Shown one piece after another: positions 8,108-16,725 of a DNA stretch of 64,000 bases. The position numbers and the translations under genes are program-made. The DNA comes from an uncultured Akkermansia sp. (lineage in GTDB: Bacteria > Verrucomicrobiota > Verrucomicrobiia > Verrucomicrobiales > Akkermansiaceae). Every line of letters starts with the position of its first letter. The first letter of the stretch is position 1. Under the pieces are notes generated by a model, which had not been told where the DNA came from, did not search any database, and saw only the letters and a list, made by a program, of their open reading frames with translations. The DNA is taken from assembly GCA_947626545.1 (NCBI GenBank), contig CANQSS010000003.1, positions 1 to 64,000 on the forward strand, read 5' to 3'.

Positions 8108-9478
8108 TCACGGCACCGCCGCCCAGATGGGAGAGTCCGGATTGAATGGGGGCAGCTGAAATCTGCCTCCGTAGAGAGATGCTCCCCCCTTCCGGAGTTG
8201 GTCGATAATCTCCTTTTGATCAGGAGATGAAAAGTTGGTGCGGAAGAGGTCAAACTGCCGCTGCTCGGTGCTGGTAAGCTGATCGGCAGTCATGTCGGTC
8301 ACGTCCTCAATGAAAAGGCAGTAACCGAAAGCACCACCGGGAATTTCTGTGATCATGACTTGAATAGGATAAACTTCACCTTCTTTCACCTCGAAAACTT
8401 TGCCAGCGGTCAAACCGCCCAATTCCTGATTCCAAGAGAGGGTTTCCGGAGTTTTGATCTGGATGTATCCATTCTTATCAGGCAGTTCACCCCTGCGCAC
8501 TTTCATCCAATAATTGGTGGCAGCCGCATCACCGGAGATCTTGTAACTATCTACGTTGCCCTTTTCCCAGAGGGAAAGCGCAATATAGCCGGCCTCCAAC
8601 ACCACCTTATTATCGAAACGCACGCCCAGCGTATCGTCACCCACGCCGACAAAGCGGAATTTGCCGGACTTGGGCGCGCGCACATTGCCACGGTACACAC
8701 ACACCCAACCGGCGGGTTGGCACACATCCCTGCACTGATAGGCGTAAGGGGCGTACGACGCCTGAGTCATCGGCACATAAAAGCTGGAGGCGTAGAGCTT
8801 CTGCGGAGAGCTGTAGAATGGAGCCAAGGCATTGCGATTGCCCTTGTTAAAGAAATCGTTGAGTTTCTCCACAATACGATAACTCGCAGCGGAGGGGGAT
8901 ACGTCAAATTCATAAATATTTTTGCCATCTTTCTTTTTGACTGTGTAGAACGGCTTTCTATCTTGCTCACTGCGCATAATGGAGGAGGGAGAACTGCCAT
9001 CGCGGGAGAGCTTGAGATCGTAAAAGGTGCCCTCTAGGGCAGACCCCCCTGAAGTGTTAGATCCCATGCCACTGCCCGATGAACCCAAGCCTTCACCCAG
9101 GTCCATATCCATGGACATGTCGATTTGGTCGAAGCTGAGATCACCCGTGGTATCCAAGCTGACCGGAGCCGCTACGGGTCCCACAGCATTCTGCGCTACG
9201 ATGACGCTCGGAGTGACAGTAGGGTTAGTGGTGACAGACTTGGATGTCAGCTCCTTACTCACCGGTGCATTGGTGGGAGGTCCATCCTCCGATTGGGGAA
9301 CGTAAGCGATGAATTCCGTGGGGATCTCCCCTTGGATAATCAAGACCGTGAAGTAGAGGATGCTGCCGAAGAGCAAAAGCATGCCTAAGCAGATGCCAAG
9401 AGAGATGGCATTGCCCATCAAAGCATCCCTTTTGATCTTGCGAAGAGCTTCGTCGCTCATTTGTATGTGTAGAGACAT
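8108..9478 (-). CDS. Membrane-anchored PA14-like domain protein, unknown function
   Basis: 456-aa protein. Residues 1-24 are cytosolic and basic, 25-50 form one transmembrane segment (NAISLGICLGMLLLFGSILYF), and 55-170 are a Pro/Thr/Ser/Gly-rich low-complexity linker. The C-terminal half contains a PA14-like patch near residues 260-300 (GWVCVYRG...SGKFRFVGVGDDTLGVRFD), a beta-sandwich fold found in carbohydrate or surface proteins. A second start at ATG 9460 (MSDEALRKI) is equally possible. TGGCAA-N17-TATAGT (9505-9533, minus) is a candidate promoter. Its role is unknown. Surface attachment or glycan binding is a guess from the domain. Confidence 0.65.
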   Translation of the reverse strand: MSLHIQMSDEALRKIKRDALMGNAISLGICLGMLLLFGSILYFTVLIIQGEIPTEFIAYVPQSEDGPPTNAPVSKELTSKSVTTNPTVTPSVIVAQNAVGPVAAPVSLDTTGDLSFDQIDMSMDMDLGEGLGSSGSGMGSNTSGGSALEGTFYDLKLSRDGSSPSSIMRSEQDRKPFYTVKKKDGKNIYEFDVSPSAASYRIVEKLNDFFNKGNRNALAPFYSSPQKLYASSFYVPMTQASYAPYAYQCRDVCQPAGWVCVYRGNVRAPKSGKFRFVGVGDDTLGVRFDNKVVLEAGYIALSLWEKGNVDSYKISGDAAATNYWMKVRRGELPDKNGYIQIKTPETLSWNQELGGLTAGKVFEVKEGEVYPIQVMITEIPGGAFGYCLFIEDVTDMTADQLTSTEQRQFDLFRTNFSSPDQKEIIDQLRKGGASLYGGRFQLPPFNPDSPIWAAVP

Positions 9479-9504
9479 AGGCGATCGGGGTTAGTAATGG
9501 CGTT

Positions 9505-9533
9505 ACTATACCTCTACGCAGGTGATTTTGCCA
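9505..9533 (-). promoter_or_regulatory. Candidate promoter of PA14-like gene
   Basis: On the minus strand TGGCAA and TATAGT are 17 bp apart. The ATG at 9478 follows 26 nt later. The 9553-9572 palindrome lies just upstream. Confidence 0.4.
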
Positions 9534-9552
9534 GTCGAAAATTAAGACGAGA

Positions 9553-9572
9553 GTGTTACATCTATGTAACAC
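9553..9572. promoter_or_regulatory. Perfect 20-bp inverted repeat, candidate operator
   Basis: GTGTTACAT and ATGTAACAC are exact inverted repeats around a CT centre. It sits between divergently read genes and has no T-run, so a protein-binding operator is more likely than a terminator. The cognate regulator is not identifiable. Confidence 0.5.
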
Positions 9573-9637
9573 GGGATGACTGTTATTGAAGAAAACAACG
9601 TGGGAAGGTTTCTCAATGTAGAAAGGAGAAATTAACC

Positions 9638-9898
9638 ATGAAAGCAAGGATAATTATACCTGCCGTGCTGGCCGTAGCGTTGTTGCCGTGGGAAACTGCA
9701 GCAGCACTCACAATAAATCTCGGCAATGATCGTGACAGACAGGCTGAACGCCGCGAGGAGCGAGCCCGAGAGAGAGACCGCGAGGAGCGCCGCCGTGATG
9801 GTCGTCGCGTTTATCGCGATCGCAAAGAAAATGAATTTCACCGGGTGCTCAAGAGAGTGACTCGCGATGAAGATCCGCCGCGACGGTACCGTCGGTAG
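9638..9898 (+). CDS. Small Arg/Glu/Asp-rich secreted protein, unknown function
   Basis: 86-aa protein with a clear signal peptide (KARIIIPAVLAVALLPWETAAA, cleavage near 23). The mature part of about 60 residues is almost wholly charged (blocks such as RREERARERDREERRRDGRR) and probably forms a helix. An AAAGGAG ribosome-binding site (9622-9628) lies 9 nt before the ATG, one of the few strong ones in this window. The family is not recognised. Possible envelope or nucleic-acid-binding role is speculation. Confidence 0.6.
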   Translation: MKARIIIPAVLAVALLPWETAAALTINLGNDRDRQAERREERARERDREERRRDGRRVYRDRKENEFHRVLKRVTRDEDPPRRYRR

Positions 9899-9929
9899 TC
9901 AGGCACATCTGTCCCAAGAAAAAGCAACC

Positions 9930-9982
9930 CATTTACAATGTGCGATTTGAGAAGTCCACGCGCTTGCGCGCGAAGATGGCTG
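9930..9982. repeat. Intergenic TTTACGAT / GCGCGC-palindrome repeat, copy 3
   Basis: ATTTACAATGTGCGATTTGAGAA is followed by CGCGCTTGCGCGCG, as in the copy near 3891 (GAAATTCCCGCGCTTGCGCGCG). Non-coding; boundaries uncertain. Confidence 0.45.
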
Positions 9983-10181
9983 GCGGCGGCAAGGCCGTTT
10001 AGCCAAAAGCATAGTTTTCACCCCTGCAGGGCAGCGCATGCGCGCTGTCCATACGCTCTAATTGAGAGTACACGATGAAATATTTGCAACGAATACATAA
10101 TCAATAAATAGCAAATTGAACATCGCCGATCGAAAATGGTAAACACGTTCTTTCATGCGTTTGTCCCCGGTATGATTCTAC

Positions 10182-10209
10182 TTGCAAAGGGAAACAAATG
10201 TTGTAGAAT
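10182..10209 (+). promoter_or_regulatory. Promoter of glyS
   Basis: TTGCAA and TAGAAT are separated by 16 bp. The chosen ATG (10220) is 10 nt after the -10 box. The longer open frame from 10136 would start upstream of this promoter. Confidence 0.65.
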
Positions 10210-10219
10210 GAGAACCGTT

Positions 10220-11809
10220 ATGGCTGACCGCAAAGACACAGACCCCGCACGAATGGAGAAAATCGTAAGTCTCTGCAAGCGCAGAGGATTCATCTTCCAA
10301 GCTGCCGAAATATACGGTGGATTGAACGGATGTTGGGATTACGGCCCATTGGGAGCGGAGTTGAAACGCAACCTGAAGGAATATTGGTGGCGGGTGAATG
10401 TGCAAGAGCGGCCGGACATTGCGGGGATGGACGGGGCAATACTGACGCACAACTCGGTGTTGGTGGCAAGTGGACATGTGAGCGGCTTTACGGATCCACT
10501 ATGCGATTGCTTGTTAAGCAAGGAGCGTTTACGTGCTGATCAGATACCGGCTCAGAGTGGTGTGGCTTTTTGGTGGAAAGGAGCATCGAAGAAGGATGGC
10601 AGTTGGAGCACAGCCAAGGAGTTCTCTATGCTGGTACCAACGGCGGGAGAAAAGGATGCTAAGACGGCGCGCAGGGGGGCATTGCAGTATTACGCGCAGA
10701 TAGCGGGTGGCAAGACCCAGCCGACGGATATTGAATTGGTTGGTGAAAGCACGCAGGAGGTGCACGAAAGTGTGCGTTACAACCCTGCCAATGGTTCGCT
10801 GGTTACGGAGGCGCGTTCCTTCAACCTGATGTTCCGTACGACGATAGGTGCGGCATCGGATGAAAACGACCCGGCGAGTACCGGCTGGCTTCGTCCGGAG
10901 ACTGCGCAGAGCATCTTCTGCCAATACAAGAATATACTGGACAGCTCGCGCATGAAGCTACCCTTCGGCATCGCGCAGATCGGCAAATCGTTCCGCAACG
11001 AAATTAACCCGCGCAACTTTACCTTCCGATCCCGCGAGTTTGAACAGATGGAGGTGGAATATTTCTGCCGCGCGGAGGACGGGATACGTCTCACCGACGA
11101 ATGGCTGGAGCGCTGCCTCACCTTCTACGAAAACATTGGTATTCCGCGAGACAAAATCCATGTGCTGGACGTTCCGGATGGCGAGCGCGCGTTCTACTCC
11201 AAAAAGACCTACGATCTGGAGTATGCGTTCCCCTTCGGCATGCAGGAGTTGCAAGGGATTGCCTACCGTACGGACTATGACTTGACGCGCCACCAGGAAG
11301 GCTCAGGTAAACCCATGGAGTACTTCGATGAGACCACACGCGAGCGCTTTATACCTCACGTGGTAGAGCCTTCTGCCGGATGTGATCGCACGGTGCTTGC
11401 ACTTATTTGCGAGGCGTACGATGAAGAGGAACTGGGCACCGACGGCAAGAGCGATATCCGTACCGTGATGCACTTTCACCCGCGCATAGCTCCTGTGAAG
11501 GCTGCCATTTTCCCCCTGCTCAAGAAAAACGAGGAGCAGGTGCGCATTGCCCACGAGATAGAGGCTATGCTTCAGCCGTACATGAACGTCTTTTACGATG
11601 AAGCCGGGGCAGTAGGGCGCCGCTACCGCAGACAGGATGAAATTGGTACCCCATTCTGCATCACAGTGGATTTTGAGACCCTCGGCGAAGGGGAAAATGG
11701 CGATAGCTCCTTGAAGGGAACCGTCACCATACGTCATCGTGATTCGATGCAGCAGGAGCGGTTGCCCATCCAGGATTTACTTCACTACCTGCTCCGGCGT
11801 ATTCACTGA
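10220..11809 (+). CDS. glyS: Glycyl-tRNA synthetase (single-chain class II)
   Basis: Charges tRNA-Gly. The 529-aa protein is of the alpha2 type found in archaea, eukaryotes and some bacteria, not the alpha2beta2 type. Landmarks are the N-terminal block CKRRGFIFQAAEIYGG, class II motif 2 around residues 255-285 (QIGKSFRNEINPRN, FRSREFEQMEVEYF), and motif 3 VEPSAGCDRTVLALI near 397. C-terminal anticodon-binding domain present. ATG 10220 (MADRKDTD) fits both the homologues and the promoter position. Confidence 0.95.
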   Translation: MADRKDTDPARMEKIVSLCKRRGFIFQAAEIYGGLNGCWDYGPLGAELKRNLKEYWWRVNVQERPDIAGMDGAILTHNSVLVASGHVSGFTDPLCDCLLSKERLRADQIPAQSGVAFWWKGASKKDGSWSTAKEFSMLVPTAGEKDAKTARRGALQYYAQIAGGKTQPTDIELVGESTQEVHESVRYNPANGSLVTEARSFNLMFRTTIGAASDENDPASTGWLRPETAQSIFCQYKNILDSSRMKLPFGIAQIGKSFRNEINPRNFTFRSREFEQMEVEYFCRAEDGIRLTDEWLERCLTFYENIGIPRDKIHVLDVPDGERAFYSKKTYDLEYAFPFGMQELQGIAYRTDYDLTRHQEGSGKPMEYFDETTRERFIPHVVEPSAGCDRTVLALICEAYDEEELGTDGKSDIRTVMHFHPRIAPVKAAIFPLLKKNEEQVRIAHEIEAMLQPYMNVFYDEAGAVGRRYRRQDEIGTPFCITVDFETLGEGENGDSSLKGTVTIRHRDSMQQERLPIQDLLHYLLRRIH

Positions 11810-11826
11810 GACCCGCGGTTCACAGC

Positions 11827-12936
11827 TCAGGAGAATTGAGCTAGCCAGTGGCGATACGCTTCGGCATCCTGGAGAGATGGCCGAACGGTGGCGCGGACTG
11901 TCCAGTGCATCTGTGAAGAAAGGACGCGGATTCCGGCATTAGCGAGCGCGGAATCAATGGCCGATTTATGAGCGCAGACAGCCGCGCGCGTGGAACCGTG
12001 CACCATACCCATAATTTGGGGAGAGCCGAAAGGAATCGCACCGCTGCGATAGTAGCAATGAGTCATGCAGATGTGACGTGCGCAGAGACTGCCTGCCGTC
12101 TCCTCCATTCCTGCAGGTACAGCCCACATAAGCAGCGCTGCCTCTGCTGTACCGGCGGCATGTTGTGCCGCGGGGTGGGTGTGATTGAGAATGACGGCGA
12201 AACGCCCGATGACGCCGATCTGCGCGAGATGATGCGCGTGATTCAGATAATCGGGCAGTGGCATGTCGAGAAGAGCCGCACGTCGTTGCCAAACGGCATT
12301 GCCGGGCAAAAGTTCGTCCTTTTGCAGAGGTGATCGCAGGCTGCCCAGTACCTGCAATTCCTGTTCGTTGAGCGCGGGAGCACTGGGACGCTGCATGACG
12401 GGAGCTGTGTCATCCAAGGAGCCGGGAGGCAGGGTAGCACGGCGCAAGTGACCGACACTCAGACGGAACATGCCGACCACGGGCATGATCACATGCTGCT
12501 CCGCGCCGATATGGCGGGCGAGGATGCGACAGTGTTCGACCGGACTGTCTGTCTGCTCCGGGAGACGCAGGGTCGTCCAAAGTCGGAAATTGGCTCCGGG
12601 AGCGTTGGGGTCATGGGGTTCACGAATGACAACGTGGCCGGAAAATGGATCATGCGCAACGAGCCAGTCGTAAGCGCGTTTGAGGGCTGCGGCATTCGGA
12701 AGCTGCCAGGCCACCAGACAGCCCGGGGTGAGTGAATTGCCGGGCAGGGTCTGGCGGATGCTGCGGATGAGACCGCGTTCCGACATTGCGCACAGACGCT
12801 GAAGTACTTCCTGTTCAGTCATGCCGCAGCGGGCGGCAAGTTCGGCAAAGGGACGTTCGTAAAAGCCTGAGAGCCGATCCTCCGCCACGGCGAGAAGGCG
12901 GCGGTTGGCGTCGTCATCCATGGGGGAAGAAATCAT
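11827..12936 (-). CDS. Fused AhbA/AhbB-like Lrp-type protein
   Basis: 369 aa made of two tandem units of the AhbA/AhbB (siroheme decarboxylase / Lrp-AsnC-like) type. Unit 1 has a helix-turn-helix near residues 20-50 (ELAARCGMTEQEVLQRL). Unit 2 ends in the diagnostic block near residue 280-310 (MWAVPAGMEET..LCARH..MTHCYYRS.....SPQIMGMVHG). AhbA and AhbB are usually separate 150-aa chains forming a heterodimer, so the fusion is notable. It starts at ATG 12936, whose ATGA overlaps the ispE stop. No heme genes are nearby, so a regulator or an unlinked heme/heme d1 step are both possible. Confidence 0.65.
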   Translation of the reverse strand: MISSPMDDDANRRLLAVAEDRLSGFYERPFAELAARCGMTEQEVLQRLCAMSERGLIRSIRQTLPGNSLTPGCLVAWQLPNAAALKRAYDWLVAHDPFSGHVVIREPHDPNAPGANFRLWTTLRLPEQTDSPVEHCRILARHIGAEQHVIMPVVGMFRLSVGHLRRATLPPGSLDDTAPVMQRPSAPALNEQELQVLGSLRSPLQKDELLPGNAVWQRRAALLDMPLPDYLNHAHHLAQIGVIGRFAVILNHTHPAAQHAAGTAEAALLMWAVPAGMEETAGSLCARHICMTHCYYRSGAIPFGSPQIMGMVHGSTRAAVCAHKSAIDSALANAGIRVLSSQMHWTVRATVRPSLQDAEAYRHWLAQFS

Positions 12937-13772
12937 TGCGGGTTTACAATGCCGCAATACGTGAAGAGGGTAGGATCGAGCTGCTGCTTGGCATCATCGG
13001 CAATGCGGCAGGCTTGCTCGAGGGTTTCAGTAAGGGCAAACATGCAAGAGCCACTGCCGCACATGAGAGCGGCCTGCACACCCTCCTGCTTCAGCAGCCA
13101 CATCTTGAACATGGCAAGAATGGGGAATTTGGCGAATACAGGGCGCTCCAAATCATTACTCAGTCGGAGCCCTCTCACCGTCTGGATATCGTACATGACC
13201 TCACGCAGGCGGCGGGAGGCCTCGAATGCGCCATACGCCCACGGCGTACTCACTCCGAACTGCGGTTTAAGCAGAACGATCGGACTGGTCCATTCCGCAT
13301 AGGCCACGAGCGGGCGCACTTGCTCACCACGGCCAAGACAGCGGCTCAGCACGGGGTTCAGGAAAAAGGGGACATCGCTGCCGACGGCGGCGGCCATTTC
13401 AGAGAGTTCCTCCGGAGAATACTGCGTACCGAGGATTTCGTTGACGGCCAACAGAGTTGTGGCGGCATTGGAGGAGCCGCCGCCCAAGCCGGCAGCCCAC
13501 GGGATGCGTTTGGTGAGGGATATACGCTGCTTGGCCTTGCGACCGTAGTGTTTTTCGAACTCGAGGATGGCGCGAATAATCAGGTTATTTCCATCGGTTG
13601 GAAGGAGAGGATCATCGCAAAGCAGCGTGGTGGTTCGCGAATTGTGGAAGTCCAGCTCATCGACCAAGTCGAGCTTTGCCATCAGCATATCCACGTCGTG
13701 AAAGCCATCCGCCCTTTTTCCCTTAATGCGCAGCGAGAGGTTCACCTTCGCCGGGGAAGAATACGTACTCAT
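12933..13772 (-). CDS. ispE: 4-diphosphocytidyl-2-C-methyl-D-erythritol kinase
   Basis: GHMP kinase of the non-mevalonate isoprenoid pathway, phosphorylating CDP-methylerythritol. 279 aa. The ATP-binding motif PWAAGLGGGSSNAA is at 91-104, the substrate-lysine segment SPAKVNLSL at 6-14, and the C-terminal GHMP motif MCGSGSCMFAL near 240. ATG 13772 (MSTYSSPAK) is preferred over 13787 because the family begins a few residues before AKVNL. Overlaps the next gene by 4 bp. Confidence 0.93.
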   Translation of the reverse strand: MSTYSSPAKVNLSLRIKGKRADGFHDVDMLMAKLDLVDELDFHNSRTTTLLCDDPLLPTDGNNLIIRAILEFEKHYGRKAKQRISLTKRIPWAAGLGGGSSNAATTLLAVNEILGTQYSPEELSEMAAAVGSDVPFFLNPVLSRCLGRGEQVRPLVAYAEWTSPIVLLKPQFGVSTPWAYGAFEASRRLREVMYDIQTVRGLRLSNDLERPVFAKFPILAMFKMWLLKQEGVQAALMCGSGSCMFALTETLEQACRIADDAKQQLDPTLFTYCGIVNPQ

Positions 13773-13831
13773 GCCGTCAGGGTACACGAAAGAGGCAAAA
13801 GAATCAAGTAGAATGTGCCGCGTAATTGTGC

Positions 13832-13860
13832 TTGCAATTCAGTAAAAGGTGCGCTACACT
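13832..13860 (+). promoter_or_regulatory. Promoter of corA
   Basis: TTGCAA and TACACT are separated by 17 bp. The leader before ATG 13916 is about 50 nt, longer than at most other promoters in this window. Confidence 0.6.
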
Positions 13861-13915
13861 CGCCCCCGAGCGGCAGGGACGGCCGGAGCGATTTAACCGT
13901 GTGCACACCGGGACC

Positions 13916-14911
13916 ATGATACGCATATACAAACAGTCGAGTAACGGAATTTCCCGCACAGTCGGACTGGATGAGCCGGTGAGCCGTGAGGACCATATTT
14001 TTTGGGTGGATTTGCTGACGCCCGACGCGCCGGAGCTCTCGTATGTCGAGGAACTGTGCGGATTGGAGATGCCTACGAAAGACGAGATGCGAGAAATTGA
14101 GGCAACGTCGCGTCTGTACTGCGAGGATGGCGCGCGATTTATGACCACAACGGTGCTTTCGCGAGTGGAGACGGATGACCCGATTATTGCTGAAATTACC
14201 TTCATTTTGAAGAAGGACGTGCTCATTACCATACGTCATACGGACTCATATTCGTTCCGCGTATTTTCGCACACATTGCTTCGGGCGCAGAGTACCAACC
14301 GTGATTTCGTGTTTATCGGACTCTTGGAGACTTTGGTGGACCGCCAGGCAGACGTGCTGGAGCGGTTTGGTACGGTGCTGGATGCACTTTCAAAAAAGGT
14401 GTTTGGTACGCACAATGCGGCGCGAAAGGGCGAGAAACAAGACGACCCGGATACTGAGGATTTACGTGATGCGTTGGAGGAACTGGGACGTGTGGGTGAT
14501 CTCATTACCCGGCAGCGTGATGCCTTGGTTAATCTGCTGCGCATGATTACCTTTGCCGGTAACGAGGATTCCTGTCTCGATGCGCACGAGAATCTTTATG
14601 TGCCGTTGCGGCCGGTGTCGCGCGATGTGAACTCGTTGGCGGAGTACGCTTCCTTTCTATCCAACAAAATCAACTTCATGTTGGACGCCGTGTTGGGGCT
14701 CATCAATATCGAGCAGAATGATATTGTGAAAGTTTTCACCATCACGTCCATTGTCTTCCTGCCGCCCACGCTGGTGGCAAGCATTTTTGGTATGAACTAC
14801 CGCTACATTCCATTTTTGGAAACAACGTGGGGTTTTTGGCTTTCGCTCATTCTGATGGTGATATCGGCGGTGTTGCCGCTCGTCATATTCCGGATCAAAC
14901 GCTACATCTGA
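13916..14911 (+). CDS. corA: CorA-type divalent cation (Mg2+/Co2+) channel
   Basis: Inner-membrane magnesium uptake channel. 331 aa: a cytosolic alpha/beta and long-helix funnel (1-265), then two C-terminal transmembrane helices separated by the selectivity motif GMN (SIFGMNYRYIPF, near residue 289). The C-terminus is basic (FRIKRYI) as usual. ATG 13916 (MIRIYKQ) is chosen; the open frame extends to 13826 but that is upstream of the promoter. No Mg riboswitch is evident in the short leader. Confidence 0.93.
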   Translation: MIRIYKQSSNGISRTVGLDEPVSREDHIFWVDLLTPDAPELSYVEELCGLEMPTKDEMREIEATSRLYCEDGARFMTTTVLSRVETDDPIIAEITFILKKDVLITIRHTDSYSFRVFSHTLLRAQSTNRDFVFIGLLETLVDRQADVLERFGTVLDALSKKVFGTHNAARKGEKQDDPDTEDLRDALEELGRVGDLITRQRDALVNLLRMITFAGNEDSCLDAHENLYVPLRPVSRDVNSLAEYASFLSNKINFMLDAVLGLINIEQNDIVKVFTITSIVFLPPTLVASIFGMNYRYIPFLETTWGFWLSLILMVISAVLPLVIFRIKRYI

Positions 14912-14921
14912 CATACACACC

Positions 14922-15830
14922 ATGATTGCAACACGCAAGGTTGAACAACCGCAGCAGGAAATCCACAAGGCAAATATTCTCATTGAGGCTTTGCCGTACA
15001 TGCAGGCGTATCGGGATAAAACCATACTCATCAAGTTTGGCGGGTCGGCGATGGATGATCCGGAGCTGGTGAAGTCGTTGATGCGCGATATCGTGGTGCT
15101 GGAGTCCATGGGGATGAATCCTGTGGTCGTGCATGGAGGGGGAAAGGCGATCTCAAAGGCCATGAATGAGGCTGGACTGGAGGCAAAATTTATCAATGGA
15201 CTGCGTGTCACCGGGGCAGATGCCATTCGCATCGTGGAGGATACGCTCACCGGCATCATCAATCCCGGACTCGTGGAGATGATACGGGAGCACGGTGGGT
15301 CGGCGGTGGGTATTCCCGGCACCACAGTTTTTGTGGGTGAGAAGTTGCACGAGAAAGACGAACAGGGAGGCATCGTGGACTTGGGAATGGTGGGACGTGT
15401 GGTAGGGTGCCAGCTTTCTCGGGTTGAGGAGGCGCTCTCTCTTCAGTTGATTCCAGTAATATCACCGCTGGCCCGGGAGCTGGGTACACACCAATCGCTT
15501 AACGTGAATGCGGATTTAGCGGCAGCAGCACTTGCGAAGGAACTCAAACCAGTGAAATTGGTCTATATCTCTGATGTCCCGGGGATTTTGCCCGACCCGG
15601 AGGACAAGACATGCATCATCAAGAGTATTGACCGGCGAGAGGCGTTTCGACTCATCGAAGATGGCACTATTTCCGGAGGCATGATACCTAAGGTGAAGAG
15701 CGCGGTGGAGGCGCTCAATGCAGGTGTTCGCAAGGTACACTTCATCGATGGACGTTTGCCGCACACCATGCTGTTGGAGATCTTTACGCCCGAGGGAGTT
15801 GGAACGGAAATTGTGCGCGAGCAGCGCTGA
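14922..15830 (+). CDS. argB: Acetylglutamate kinase
   Basis: Second step of arginine synthesis, phosphorylating N-acetylglutamate. The 302-aa amino-acid-kinase-fold protein shows KFGGSAM (38-44), VVHGGGKAIS (67-76), NVNADLAAAALA (near 190) and GGMIPKV (near 255). The N-terminal 20-residue extension (EIHKANILIEALPYMQAY) is typical of the feedback-regulated class that senses arginine. It starts 10 bp after corA. No other arg genes are in the window. Confidence 0.95.
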   Translation: MIATRKVEQPQQEIHKANILIEALPYMQAYRDKTILIKFGGSAMDDPELVKSLMRDIVVLESMGMNPVVVHGGGKAISKAMNEAGLEAKFINGLRVTGADAIRIVEDTLTGIINPGLVEMIREHGGSAVGIPGTTVFVGEKLHEKDEQGGIVDLGMVGRVVGCQLSRVEEALSLQLIPVISPLARELGTHQSLNVNADLAAAALAKELKPVKLVYISDVPGILPDPEDKTCIIKSIDRREAFRLIEDGTISGGMIPKVKSAVEALNAGVRKVHFIDGRLPHTMLLEIFTPEGVGTEIVREQR

Positions 15831-15842
15831 GTATCGTTCACC

Positions 15843-16676
15843 ATGACCCCATCTCTCACTATTGGCATTTTGGCTCCGCACCGCAGCAGTACTTGCATGC
15901 GTGCATTGCAGGAGCTGCTGCAGAGCTGTGGTCAGCATGGCATCCGAGCGCATGAGCTTGGTAAGTGTACGCCGAGTGATCAATGGCCGGATATTGTTGT
16001 GTGCCTTGGCGGGGACGGCACCATTCTCTCTGCTGTCGAGCAGGCTGCGCGGCATGGCTGCATCGTTGCCGGAGTGAATTTGGGACATTTAGGTTTTTTG
16101 AGCGCCTGCGGCTGCGATGAAGTGGCAAAATTGGTTGAATCATTGGCCAAATCCGCCTATCGCGTCGAGGAGCGTTCCATGCTGCAAGTCACTCCGAGCG
16201 GTATGGGCACCACGCCGGGAGAAGCGCATCTGGCTCTTAACGAGGTGGCACTTATGCGCGCACAGACGGGCAAAATGATTGACGTCGATGTAGAGTTGGA
16301 TGGCGCCTTGCTTAACCGTTATCACGCGGATGGTGTGCTCGTGGCCACCCCCACGGGCTCCACGGCCTATTCGCTATCAGCTGGCGGGCCGTTGCTGTGG
16401 CCCACGGCGGGTGTGATGTGCCTCACCCCCATCTGTCCGCACAGTCTCACCAACCGCTCTGTGGTGCTGCCAAAGGATGTGGAGATAACTCTGCGGCCGA
16501 GGGAGAGACGCGGGCGCTCAGAGGAATCTCTCATTTACTCTACCGACGGTCAGGCCACGCATACCATCCCGCTCAATGCAGCACTCACGATCCGCAAGGC
16601 GCCAGAAAGCCTTCGCCTGCTGTTCCTGCCCGGCAGTGATTACGCTGCTCGCCTGCGCGCTAAGCTTGGTTGGTGA
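15843..16676 (+). CDS. nadK: NAD kinase
   Basis: Phosphorylates NAD to NADP. 277 aa. The GGDGTIL signature is at residues 57-63, followed by the conserved NxGxLGFL (NLGHLGFLSA) and the substrate block HADGVLVATPTGSTAYSLSAGGPL. It begins 12 bp after argB and is probably co-transcribed. With nadD at 4.8 kb it gives two NAD(P) pathway enzymes in the window. Confidence 0.95.
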   Translation: MTPSLTIGILAPHRSSTCMRALQELLQSCGQHGIRAHELGKCTPSDQWPDIVVCLGGDGTILSAVEQAARHGCIVAGVNLGHLGFLSACGCDEVAKLVESLAKSAYRVEERSMLQVTPSGMGTTPGEAHLALNEVALMRAQTGKMIDVDVELDGALLNRYHADGVLVATPTGSTAYSLSAGGPLLWPTAGVMCLTPICPHSLTNRSVVLPKDVEITLRPRERRGRSEESLIYSTDGQATHTIPLNAALTIRKAPESLRLLFLPGSDYAARLRAKLGW

Positions 16677-16688
16677 TAAAATTGGGCA

Positions 16689-16716
16689 TTGTCATCTGGC
16701 TCATGTGTGGTAAAAT
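16689..16716 (+). promoter_or_regulatory. Promoter of fucU
   Basis: TTGTCA and TAAAAT are separated by 16 bp. The ATG (16726) is 9 nt after the -10 box, again a near-leaderless layout. Confidence 0.6.
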
Positions 16717-16725
16717 GGCTTTGCT

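Larger units (their letters stand above)
9899..10219. other. Intergenic region upstream of glyS
   Basis: No gene is seen. It holds a TTTACAAT/GCGCGC repeat (about 9930-9982), a 9-bp-stem hairpin GGGCAGCGC/GCGCTGTCC (10029-10050) without a T-run, and the glyS promoter at 10182-10209. Confidence 0.6.

Noticed and set aside
12786..13811. 341-codon plus-strand frame across the ispE and AhbA/B-like genes
   Set aside because: It runs antisense through two well-supported genes and resembles nothing.
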